A stretch of 64,000 nucleotides of DNA from Chamaelirium japonicum (taxonomy: Eukaryota > Streptophyta > Magnoliopsida > Liliales > Melanthiaceae): assembly GCA_947650365.1 (NCBI GenBank), contig OX393549.1:32411126-32475125 (forward strand). Reading direction: 5' to 3'. The translations under genes were made by a program, and so were the position numbers. Shown here one piece after another: positions 1 through 51,896 of this stretch. Each line of letters begins with the position of its first letter. Position 1 is the stretch's first letter. A model generated the notes under the pieces. That model made no database searches and had not been told where the DNA came from. It saw nothing but the letters and a program-made list of their open reading frames with translations.

Positions 1-89
1 CCATCTTCAACTCTGATCATGCAAAAGAAGTCTAGAGAAGAAGAAGTTGGCAGTTGGCACCACCTCGTTGTTTTTAATAAAAAGCTAAC

Positions 90-440
90 ACTACAACCGT
101 CGCACGGAGATCGGTGCTACACTGTCGTCTTCATCAACAAAAGCCAATGGTACAACCGTTGCACGGAGATCGATGCTACACCCGCCTCTTCATAACAAAA
201 GCCGACGCTACAACCGTCGCACGGAGATCGGTGCTACACCCGCCATACTTATCAACAAAAGTGGACGCTACAATCGTCGCACGGAGATCGGTGCTATACA
301 TGTCGTCTTCATCAACAAAAGTCGATGCTATAACCTTCGCACGAAGATCGGTGCTATACCCTCCATCTTCATCAACAAAGCTGACGCTACAATCGTCGCA
401 CAAAAATCGGTGCTACACCCACCGTCTCCAAAGGAAGCCT
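90..440. repeat. 60-bp tandem array, about 6 copies
   Basis: About six head-to-tail units of 57-60 bp are visible, each carrying a block close to CGTCGCACGGAGATCGGTGC followed by CTACAC and CATCAACAAAAG. Copies differ by point changes and small indels, and a degraded seventh copy begins near 486. Open frames here simply read through a period divisible by three and are not proposed as genes. Similar arrays occur in untranslated parts of plant gypsy elements, but nothing here proves that origin. Confidence 0.8.
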
Positions 441-737
441 TCAACTCCGCAAACGCTAAAGAAGCCCGGAGAGGAAGGGGAGCAAAGCTGACGCTACAAT
501 TGTTGTCGCCAAAGTTCCATCCCCTAAAGGAGGAAGCCGGAAGAATAAAGAAGACTCGGAGACGTCACCATCCATGGAGACACGAATCAAAGGGACCCAC
601 CAGAGGATCTCTCCCACAATCTTCTGATCAAACCTTCGCCGCACCCGGTTCATTACCTTCGAATCACCGGGAACCGGCTTGTAATTGTAATTTCCATGTG
701 CGCAATAAAGATGATCTGTTTCTTTTTTCCGCGCATA

Positions 738-1115
738 CAGTGGTAGTAGTGGTGGCAGCGGTGACGGTGGTTGTAGCAGTGGTGTTAGCGGCGGTGGTGG
801 TGGAGGTGGTACCGGTGGTTGTAGTTGTGGTGGAGTTGGTAGTGGTGGCGGTGGTGGTTGTGGTGGTTGCAAAGGAGTTGGTGGCGGTGTGGTTGCAGTG
901 TTGGTTGTGGTGGTTACGGCATCGTTGGCGATAGTAGTGGTGGTGGCAACGATAGTTGTCATGGTAATAGTGATGGTAGTGATGACAGTAATGGTGGCAA
1001 CGTTGCCGGTGGTAGCAGTTGTATTATCTGTGCCAGTAGCGGCGGTGGTGGTTGTGGTAGAGTTGACGGTGGTGGTAGTGGTTGTGGCAGTGGTGGTGAC
1101 GGTGGCAACATGGTG
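738..1115. repeat. degenerate (GGT/GTA)n trinucleotide tract
   Basis: Almost uninterrupted GGT, GTA, GTG and GGC triplets run for about 380 bp. The plus strand reads as valine/glycine-rich and the minus strand as proline/threonine-rich open frames in several phases, as expected of a triplet repeat. No protein domain is recognisable. Confidence 0.8.
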
Positions 1116-1479
1116 AAAGCGACGATTGGGGGAGATATGAGAGGGGTAAATGTGATAGTTAATTTGGATTGGAGTCCAATATTATCTCTCGAAGGAATGG
1201 AATGACATTCTTTTATCCATCGGAAGGAATGCTATTCCCACCTTTTGAGTGGAATGGAATCATTAATTCCATTACTCTGGTTGAACCAAATAAGTTTTTC
1301 AAGCATGGGTAAGGATTTAATTAAAGGTTGGAGGATAAAGTTTATAAGATTTGTAAATCTAAATCTTATTCAGTATATCTATGATGGGGATCAGATCACA
1401 CTTACACATGTTTATAGCCACCGTCGCCGTCAATTAGCCCATCCGTTGTCTCTTTAGATTGGGGATGGCCCATGTGTTA

Positions 1480-2221
1480 TTAATCGATTGTTTAGGGGCA
1501 TTATTGTCTTTATTTCCTATTTTTGGACTTTTTATTAGCTAAATTTCTTCATGTGTCAAAACCCATGTTATACAGGGTTTCTAGTTGATTTAGGAGTTCT
1601 AAGTTCATACCCATTAGAAATGCTAGTCTTATAGGGCTTTATTTATTTATTTGAAGTTTTATTTGCTTAAAATTTTGCACATATCAAAACCCACTTTATA
1701 AGAGTTTTTTTTATGTTTTAGGAGTCTTAGTCCTTACTATATTAGGAGAACTATTCCTAATAGGTATTGTATGGCTTGGAGACTTATAAAAAGGCCCCAA
1801 AGGCCTCTCTTTTAATTAATGAATGAATGATGAATAAAATTATGATGAATCTTATGGCTATGAAAGTTACCATGATGGTTCTTCTTCCCCGACGGCGAGA
1901 GGCCTAGGGATACCCGATGAGAGGTTGACTACAAGAGGCCGTAGGGTGAGATGCTCTGGTAATCATTTCCTTATTTCCCATTATTCTCTCATACTCTCTC
2001 ATCTCTTTCTATCTTTTTCTTAATTTTCTATGCAACCATTAAACCATAACTTGAAGCCATCATTATCATCGATCAAAACCTTCAAAACTCCATTAATAAG
2101 TAAAATTATGCTTGCTGTTTTTTGAAAATCTGCACCTTGTTTGATTCATAACTTTTCATCTAGTGGTCCGATTTGTGGGTAATTAGACCTGATCTGGTAG
2201 GGTGGATGTGTCAACCCAACA
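1480..2221 (+). mobile_element. LTR-like sequence, probable solo LTR or fragment
   Basis: An AT-rich stretch carries a TATA-like CTTATAAAAAGG near 1788, a downstream AATAAA-type signal near 1835, and a pyrimidine-rich leader. This is the order of signals in a plant LTR. The right edge ...CCCAACA near 2221 would fit an LTR end. A sequence of similar style lies at 30170-30420. No target duplication was found, so both edges are approximate. Treated as a fossil of unknown family. Confidence 0.35.
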
Positions 2222-2800
2222 GAAATACACTAATATAGAAACAAGCTAGAGGGGGGGGGTTGAATAGATTACTTGCCGAATTAAAAATTCGATTGGATCT
2301 ATTCTACCTATTCAGAGAAAACAATCAGGAAAATAAAAACACCAATCACAGAGATGACTCACGATATTTATAACGTGGTTCTGATCCACACAAGTTCCTA
2401 CATCCACAGATCATATCCGAGTCTATGCACTAAATCAGGATAAATAGATACAAATCAGACACTATACCATCACATAGCTCGATATCATTGGCTCTGTCTC
2501 CGTTGATGCTCTTGGTCTCTTCAACTTGCAATCCACACAAGAAATGCCTTCACTCCACATCTTGACCCCCATGCTCACGATGTCGACACACGTCACTAGT
2601 CTTCTCTATGAAAGAGGTCTTCGGTAACCACCTGGAAGCGATACCTCGAAATCGACACACGGAACAAATTCGTCAGGTGGACAAAATAAAATACACTCTC
2701 AGATGCAAAGGGATAAAGGCATCTAGTCTTCCTATGTGATATGCAAATATGAGGAGAACTAGCCTTGAGTTTTGTCTCTTTCACATAGAAAGAAAAAAAA
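2222..2800 (-). mobile_element. copia-like LTR remnant, minus orientation
   Basis: Read on the minus strand, this stretch ends in a block resembling the 3' part of many plant copia LTRs: an AACCACGTTATAAATATCG motif, then a sequence leading to ATTCAACCCCCCCCC. No coding remnant is attached. Family and borders are inferred from this resemblance only. Confidence 0.35.
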
Positions 2801-3517
2801 GCAAGAACCCTTCTCTTCTAATAGATTCATCTAGAAACACTAAGAAATTCCCTATAAATGCGAAGTTGATAGAAATAACGAAGCAAAAGTACCAATTGTA
2901 CCAAGTCAAATAAATCTATCACACTGATCCGGTGAAGAGCTATCAAATGGTAATTACAAAGCTATGATGATACAATATATTTGATATTACACTCGAATAT
3001 GAGGTAGGTCAAAGTTGGAGGCAGCATCATAATTGGTGTTTTATATTCTTCGTCAAGTTAGAACTTGTCAAAGGTAGGATTGTAAGTTTATTTTACTATC
3101 TCAATCAGAAATCAATTCATGTCGTGGTTTGATTCAATTAGGTCAAAATCCAAATCAGTTTGACTGCTGAAACCATGCTTTTCTCTTTCATTTTTATATC
3201 CAATCATCTTTCTTGAGTCTTGAGTAATCAATATTTTACTCGATTTTGTTGATTTTCTTCTTCCATTCTCTTTCAAAGACTCATTAATATTGAAAGCCCA
3301 TTTCCTCGATAAACTTCACATGGTTTAACCCGCAAAGAGCATGTTTTTTTGCCATTTATAGACACTTCCATTTATTATCTGTCTCACAATGATTCTCTTG
3401 AAGGTTCACAACTTTGTTAAGGTTATTGCATGGTGTTAGTATGCAAAAATACATACATAACTCCAATGTTTTGAGCTTCTGTATATTTAACATTTATTTT
3501 AATGCTTATCCTCACAG
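2801..3517. other. AT-rich stretch 5' of the first visible gene A exon
   Basis: No convincing exon, RNA gene or complete element was seen. It probably belongs to an intron of the receptor-like kinase, whose LRR-coding exons should precede 3518, but no LRR codons were found here or in 1-2800. Confidence 0.5.
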
Positions 3518-22253
<18,736 letters not shown>

Positions 22254-23626
22254 TTTGCTGTAGGCTTCCACACTGTATATCCAATGTATGCACAAAGAAA
22301 TGCCTTGTTTCACTTCTTTTTTTTTTTGGGGTCTGTTGGCCCTATTGACAGCTTGTATGGTGAAGTTGTAGAGTTGCATGCATGGCAGATTTGAGATTGA
22401 TTGTAAATTTTTAATCAGTCCAATATGGTAGTTCAGACAAAAAAAAAAGTGAGGCAGATTTCAATGTTAATTTAGGCTGTAAATGGGCTAGGTTCAACAT
22501 TCTGAAAACTGAAGATGTTTTTTTTTTTTTTTTTTCTGAATCTACCTACAGGCTCTTGGCTTGATGATACTTCCCTCTCCCATGTTAGAGAGGTTCCCTA
22601 TATTGACATGTGATTGAAAATGATTACATGTGAGACAAGTAGCGAGTCGGTACTTGCATCGAGTCTTGCTTCAAGGGTCCCACCTGCTGTAGAGGGTTCC
22701 TGTTGCCGGTTGGTCTGGGGATAAGGGGGTTTGGGTGGAGGGGCAGGGGCGAAGAGCGAGGGGTCAGAAGTTCAATCGGATCGATGTTGGGCGGTCATGT
22801 TTTTGGAAAGTGCTTGAAGCACAATAGTGAGAGCACTGAAATTTCAAACCTACAAAAAGGGTTTCAAAATTGAACCTGAACTTTGAATTTCTGGTTCGTA
22901 GACTCCTACATTTTTCTTTCGCTTCGAGGTCTGTATTCTTCAGAAAGAATTTTCGTTCGAAGCATATAATCGGGAACAAGAGCAGTCATTGTACCGATAT
23001 CAATCCACGCTGTTACAGCATGAAAGCAGCGCATCTGAGGCCTGACACGTAGGACTCAAAGAGAGTAACGACTCGAGAGGAGTCGATTTCTGGCGAGGAA
23101 GTCCCCAACGATGGCGCCAGTGAGGTCAAGTCTGTAATCACAGGTAAAGCAACGGTGACCGTATCAAAATGCGCAAGGAGAGTATCTTATCGTAGAGATT
23201 TAGACGCAAATTACATATGCAACCATTGGCACAGCTTCATGCTTGTGGAAACTGATAATTTACACAAGAACTGTAGAACAACATTCACTGTAGACTGATT
23301 AACAATCTTACAAGGCAGTCCATGAAAAAATAAATAAATCTATTTCTCGCTGACGATAGAAAATTCAGAGGTTCAGAATAAGCTCCCACTGGAATTATAG
23401 CAACTTCAACTGTTAGGCAGTATAACATAACACGGTGATGAGCGGCTGCATTCAAATCAAAATACAGATGGAGCGTATTTCTGAGCTGGTAATCGAGGCG
23501 CTCAACATTCCCCTTGTTCTTATGTCAACTCGAACGGGCACCATCAGGAGCCCCCACATCTACAAAAAGGAGTCCGGTAGCACTGACCTGATCCGACTCA
23601 ACCAGAAAAAAACTGAGGGCCACTAC
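22254..23626. other. intergenic region between convergent genes A and B
   Basis: It contains the 3' untranslated regions of both genes. Poly-T tracts lie at about 22317-22328 and 22519-22535 and a poly-A tract at 22439-22448. No additional gene was recognised. Polyadenylation sites cannot be assigned with confidence from sequence alone. Confidence 0.6.
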
Positions 23627-46184
<22,558 letters not shown>

Positions 46185-46345
46185 TTCCCTTCTCCTGATC
46201 AATTTGAGAGAAGTACTCTCTCTCTCTCTCTCTCTCTCTTCTGTAGGAACAGAGAAAACCCTAATTTAAATTTTTCGAATTGATGATGGATGGAAGGATG
46301 GAAAGCGCCAAAGCGCGTGATAATTGATAAACCCTAAACCTTGGA
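46185..46345 (-). promoter_or_regulatory. 5' leader / core promoter region of gene B
   Basis: Directly upstream of the gene B ATG lies a (CT/GA)n tract at 46216-46239, typical of plant 5' leaders, followed by ACCCTAATTT-like sequence further upstream. No unambiguous TATA box was found, and the transcription start cannot be fixed. The next 230 bp upstream remain single-copy-looking before the foldback purine/pyrimidine block. Confidence 0.45.
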
Positions 46346-46564
46346 AGACTGGACCGATGACACGAACCGCCAAAACGGCTTTTTTGGTTGCGGTGATTTG
46401 AGCCTGTCTAAGAAAAGGGCGGGTTGTATACATCATGCCTCCGTTTGCTTAGGCCGGGCCCGTTTAAGGGCCGCCCCCCTCTTTTGTCTACCAAAGGTAG
46501 CACCGTCTAAAGACCACCCCTTCTTTTTCTATCGTTCATTATCGCCCATCTCTGTCACCGACAA

Positions 46565-46860
46565 TTCACCACCGTCTGTCTCTGCTGCTAGCAACCCACC
46601 ACCGCCTCCTTCACTCCATCATCCTCTTCCTCCCTTCTTCTTCCTCCTACTACTACTTCCTCTTTTTCTTTCCTCTCCACCCACAGCCTAAATCGTGACA
46701 GGTGACAGGGGGAGGAGGGAAAAAGGAGGAGGAAAGAGGAAGAAGAATAAGGGGAGGAAAAAGGAGGAGGATGAGGACATGACGATGAGGGAAAGAGAAG
46801 GAGGAAGAAGGGGAGGAGGAAGGAGGCGGCGGTCGTGGGTTGCCGGCGACGGCCTGCACA
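46565..46860. repeat. purine/pyrimidine foldback upstream of gene B
   Basis: A pyrimidine-rich arm (about 46580-46680, CTTCCTCCC style) is followed by a purine-rich arm (46697-46835, GGAGGAAGA style). The ends pair more exactly: GCTAGCAACCCACCACCGCC against GGCGGCGGTCGTGGGTTGCC. The overall structure is an imperfect inverted repeat of about 290 bp. Open frames are low-complexity. Confidence 0.65.
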
Positions 46861-47099
46861 GGGCGGCAATGGGGGAGCTGGTTAAAGAGGGGATGGCGTT
46901 TAGACTGGGGACACATGGGGTAATTTTTCAATTTTAAGTTAGGACTGCTTATGGTATTTCGTGAGCATATTAGAGTTGTCAGGTTAATGGGTGTGACGTG
47001 TGCAAACAGAAACACACTATACTAACTTTGTATAATTATTGCACATAAAGTTGTGCAAATAAAATTTCACCTAAGGCTTGTTTTGGTTGCTTGTGTCTT

Positions 47100-47760
47100 G
47101 CACCCCTACTACACGGTTAGACCGAGTACGTCGTGGGTCCCGCACCTTGACTACTTGGTTAGCCCGAGTACATCACAGGTCCTATACCTCAACTACTCGG
47201 CTAGCTCGAGTATGTCGCGGACTCTGCATCCCGACTACTCGGCTAGCCCAAGTATGGTGCGAGTCCCGCCCCCGACTACTCAGCTAGCCCAAGTACATCG
47301 CGAATCCCGCACCGACTACTCAGCTAGCCCGAGTATGTCACGGGTCTCGCACCCCAACTGCTCGTTAGCACGAGTACGCCGCGAGCCCCGCACCCCCTAC
47401 TACTCGGTTAGCCCGAGAGCTTCGCGAGTCTTGCACCCCGACTGCTTGGTTAGCCCGAGTTTGTCAAGGGTCCCGCACCCCCGACTACTCTTTTAGCCCG
47501 AGTACGCCGTGGGTCCCGCACCTCAACTACTCGGCTAGTCCGAGTATGTCGCGGGTCCTGCACCCCGACTACTTGTTAGCCCGAGCACTTAGTGGATCCT
47601 GCACCTCAACTACTCGGTTAGCCCGAGTGCGTCGTGGGTCCCGTACCCCGATTGCTCGGTTAGCCCAAGCACATCGTGAGTCCCAACCCGACTGCTTGGT
47701 TAGCCCAAGTACGTCGCGAGTCTCGCACCCCAACTACTTAGTTAGCCCGAGTATTGATCG
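47100..47760. repeat. 42-bp minisatellite, about 15 copies
   Basis: Degenerate head-to-tail units have the form CGACTACTCGGTTAGCCCGA plus GTACGTCGCGGGTCCCGCACCC. Unit length varies between about 40 and 45 bp. It lies in the gene-free region upstream of gene B. Confidence 0.85.
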
Positions 47761-47764
47761 ATTG

Positions 47765-48860
47765 CGCTCACTACCGATATTTTTACCGGTTTCGTTGTAA
47801 TAATAATGGCTAAGTATTGGTGTCGTCCTCTAGAACTAGGAATAGTAAACTTAGATCTAATTCATAAGGCTAAATCAGTTAGAGAAAAAGATTGAGTTTG
47901 GATTGATTAATTAACCAACTAAAGAAAAATCCAAAGAAATTAAACTAAAGTTAGTAAATAAAAGATATCTAGTGGAAGAGACCTCGGGCGGCGAATCCAC
48001 CACTAACTATACGCTATGCTAATTATGTTTTATTATTTAAATGGACTAAATCAATCCATATGACGAATTCTCGCAAAAGATCTATGATCGTTGGCAGCAT
48101 TAATCATCTTCAGTTGGCACGACCAATCATTTTGGAGCACGGATCGTCTTTCCTAAGCATGACTGATCGAATGATATCATTATTGATATCTTAGCCGGGT
48201 TCGATGTAGTTATAGGGCTAGATATTGGTGTCGTCCTCAGGGATTATGGATAGTTCGTATTTAATCTTTGCAATTCTATTATAGGGTAAAAAATTGATTT
48301 GTTGGATTGTTTAAACTAAAGATGCAGTCTAATATTTAAAATTAAATTAAATTAAAGTGGTTGTAATCAAGTGTAAGAAATTTTATAGTGGCGAGTCCAC
48401 CACTAGTCATGCAATTCTATTTTATGTTAATTAAATATATATAAATTGACTGGATAGTCGATTCATAATAGTCTAAGTCATTACAAACCTCAAGAAAATA
48501 TCCTATAATGTTCATTGTTCAACAACATGGCCTATCTGAGGCTAGTACGATCCGTCCTCGTAAGTTATGACTCGTCTTGCTTAAGCATGGTCCATCTCAG
48601 AGATATTATCATAAGTCTGATGATTATACATATGATTATCAGCGCCCACATGGCATGAACCATCTTTAGTTGGCACGACCCGTCCTCGTAAGGTACGGAT
48701 CGTCTGCTTTTGACACGACGCATCTCTCGTACGAGAATAAGCTAAGAACACAATACATGCAATTGAGATCTAATTGAATCTTATCGAAAATATCTCATTT
48801 CATTAAAATTCGTAATAAGAACAATCATCAAATAAATGAAATAGAAATTGCATGCATCAT
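47765..48860. repeat. two diverged copies of a TATTGGTGTCGTCCTC-containing repeat
   Basis: One copy starts around 47770 and another around 48190. Both have ATTGGTGTCGTCCTC, then an AT-rich stretch, then GCGA(A/G)TCCACCACTA, in the same order and at similar spacing. Between and after them, degenerate ACGACCCGTC/GGATCGTCTT phrases recur. It is probably untranslated DNA of an LTR element (inference). Confidence 0.5.
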
Positions 48861-50767
48861 CCAAGTTGAGAAAACTTAAATTGGGGTTTCGTCAAAACCC
48901 TAGATAGAGTTTTAGCCTAGCATGACGAGGTTGCGAACAATCCATGAAGAACTCATGATAACGACCCTTTACTTTCTTCGACCTTGACGGCTTGGAACAA
49001 TTCCCGATGCTCGATCTCCTTTTTTCGATGGCAAATAGAGTCCTAGGATTTCTTAGTAACTTGTGGCCAAAGAAACTGTCATGAGAGATACGTTCAACAA
49101 GCATATCCGGCATGGTCAATCAATCGACGTGGAATGACGATCAATCAACCATTCCAACATTACTATTTGCGGACTGCGATTTGGTGAGTTGCTCTTGGAA
49201 CTTTTTACGATTGAGTTGCCTTAACCTTTTTCCTCTTCGTTCTCTTCGTGTTCACACCCAAAACATCATTTTTAGCCAATTTCTTTGGCACGGGCCTGTT
49301 TCCTATCATACGTCAAAAATATATATACAAGCATAATATTTTGCATAAAAGAGAAGGCCTATGTATAGGTTTATGGGCATAAATGTGCTATATTTTCACA
49401 CCTCTAAACTTACACTTTGGTCATCTTCGAATAAATTGAAGTGCGACGTTGAGAGTGTATAAATAATTTGGGTGTGCAAACTTATACCATGCAGTATTAG
49501 AATTAATAATTGCAAAACAAACATACCAAATTTAAAAGAATTGTTTTGGATCAAATAATTTCCTAACAATCATACATCCTCTAACTTCATTATGATCAAA
49601 GGTAAGTCGTCATCTCATGATCTTCACTCGCATAGTGACTTTACCAATATTATTCTTATCAAACTACTATCCGAAATAAAAAATCTTGGACAATGATCAA
49701 AACTTCTAACCTCATTAAAACTAGGGAATGGACCAAGTTCAATATATCTATATAACATGGCACGGCGCTTTCGTGCTGACTAGACAAAATGGCACCAAAA
49801 GCTGACTAAACAAAAAAATTGCTGACTAGACAAAACGAAACAAGTTGACTAGATAAAAAAAATAACTACACATCATCACAATCATCCATACATAAAGAAA
49901 TATAAGTTACACTTGATGGCTTCTTCAGAAATTAAATAAATGCTCTATATAGAATATTAATTGCATTTAATTGCATACATATAAGGTATTAATGGCTGGG
50001 TGTAAGGAACGATTATGTAAGGAGAGTAATGGGGATAGAGAGAGGATCACAAGGGGTGTTGCGGGATTTAGATAAGGAGAGAGGGAGGGAGTTTCGGTTA
50101 CATGGCAAGAGAGAGAGAGAGAGAGAGATAGATTTGAAGAGAGGGACGGTAAAATAAGAAAAGAGAATCAATTAGAGAGAAAATAGGAGAGATAGGAGGG
50201 GGTGAGATCAGATGGTTTTGAATAACACGGACGGCAGCGATCAGGTTTTGATTAAATGGAAATAAAAGAAAAAAGAGAGATAGGGTATAATGGGGAGTTG
50301 TTATCAGGTTGGGCGGTTGGGATTTAAAAGAGAGAGACTTGGATAAGAGCATGCATGCATGGCTTCGCATGGGTTGATGCGGCCATGGATGGCTATGATG
50401 TGTGCTGTAATGCTTGGAATGGGTTTTTGAGAGCTGTGATTAGGTTTCAAGAGATAGAGAGAAAGGATGGAGTTATGTGCATGAGATATGGACTTGCATG
50501 GGGTTGGATTTTTTATTCACTACTTAGAGCTCGAATGAGCTGGTAAGGATGGGTCGACGGCTAATAGCGAGTAAGTTCGTACGTGTATGACTTTGAGATT
50601 GGGTGAGATATCTACAGATATGGCAAAAAGGTGGAAAGGAGGAAAAAGAACAATGGACTTAGCAGTAAGTTTCTCCTCCCCACCTTTTTGCCATATCTGT
50701 AGACAGTCCCGGATTATGTACCAAAAAAATTACATAGGAATGATGAGGTGCATTCGCACGTGTGACG

Positions 50768-50802
<35 letters not shown>

Positions 50803-50812
50803 GACGTATATG
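48861..50812. other. gene-free region with simple repeats
   Basis: GACTAGACAAAA repeats lie near 49775-49855, GA-rich tracts at 50075-50130 and a GT/GA tract at 50768-50805. No exon, RNA gene or bounded element was identified. Confidence 0.55.
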
Positions 50813-50945
50813 TAGGGGTGGCAATGGATCGTGTTGGGTCGGTTTTACATATGGTACACCATCGCGGTGCGGTGCGGTTTCGATGTTGCGGTGCGATTTC
50901 GGTTTTGCCCAAAACCGCATCGAAACCACACCGTTGCCATCCCTA
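50813..50945. mobile_element. 133-bp MITE with TAGGGGTGGCAATGG termini
   Basis: The left end TAGGGGTGGCAATGG is matched by CCGTTGCCATCCCTA at the right. The interior is CGGTGCGGTTTCG-type repeats. TAGGGGTGGCAA-type termini recur at 63146 in this window. No target duplication was confirmed. Confidence 0.65.
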
Positions 50946-51765
50946 GACGAAAGCGCTAGCTTCGTGCCAATCGGCACGGGCGAGAAAATGGGTGTCCCTA
51001 TGAATGTCGTTGTTGTCATCGAAAGTGTTTTGTTGCCAAAGACATTTAAGTGTGTTGCCACCGAAGACGGCTTGCTGCAGTGCCGACAAGGTGGTTCGCT
51101 ACAGTGCCGACGGGCACATGCGCTATCCTTTTAAAAAAACGGGTAGACCCGCTAAGACCCAGTAAGATCCGTTTAAATATTTAATTTTTATTTTTTTTAA
51201 TTTTATCTTTCGTTGCAGCTTATCATCATGGGCGTCCTGATCACATGCGTCTATTGAACCCATCGCATACTATGATCGGATGTTGGGTAGATCATTAGAG
51301 GGCCAATCACATATGTTTCTTTACCCAATTTGGACCAAGTGTGATGTACGGGTCGGGTATGGGTGCAACGGACGGCTGTGATTTGGGGTACAGATAAATG
51401 GTGTAGAAGATTTGGATTCGGGGTTGGGGGGTGGGGCGGTGGTTGCCCGCTTCTTGTCAGTTGGGGGGTGTCTTGCCGCTGAAGACGGCCCGACAAGTGT
51501 ATTATCGCGGAATGCGGCCCGCTATAGTGCCGACGGCCAAGTGTGTTGTCATCGCACCGAAGGCTCCCGCTTCATGCCAATCAGCATGGGCATGCCGAAG
51601 GCGGTCAACTGTGTTGTCGTCGCATATGACAGTGGGGGAAAGGGTGGGGGTAGTGATGCCCGGGGGGTGTTTTGCTGCCGAAGGCGGCCCGCTGCATTGT
51701 TGACAGGTGTGTTGCCGCCGAAGACGGCCCGCTGCAGTGCCAACAGGCACGGGCATGCACTAGTA
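50946..51765. repeat. dispersed GTGTTGCCGCCGAAGACGGC-type repeats
   Basis: Phrases near GTGTTGCCGCCGAAGACGGC followed by CCGCTGCAGTGCCGACAGGC recur about seven times in two clusters (50946-51125 and 51460-51750). Some units are palindromic (GTGCCAATCGGCAC). Open frames over them are repeat-derived. Confidence 0.6.
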
Positions 51766-51896
51766 AGTATATATTACTTACCACATATACCTCTTTTTCT
51801 AGAAGAAGTTTGTGCAATGTCTCACCCTCTTAAGATTTCCACTCAATCCTTTATTGAGTTTTCTGATCAATGACTCCATAGCCAGATAGTTTTGGG

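Noticed and set aside
456-962. Proline/threonine-rich minus-strand open frame.
   Set aside because: Produced by the GGT/GTA triplet tract on the other strand. No domain.
46341-47015. Open frames upstream of gene B with proline/serine or arginine/glutamate-rich text.
   Set aside because: They fall on the purine/pyrimidine foldback and change character with the strand bias.
50714-51873. Several overlapping open frames with cysteine and alanine-rich text.
   Set aside because: They lie on the GTGTTGCCGCCGAAGACGGC-type repeats and show no recognisable fold.
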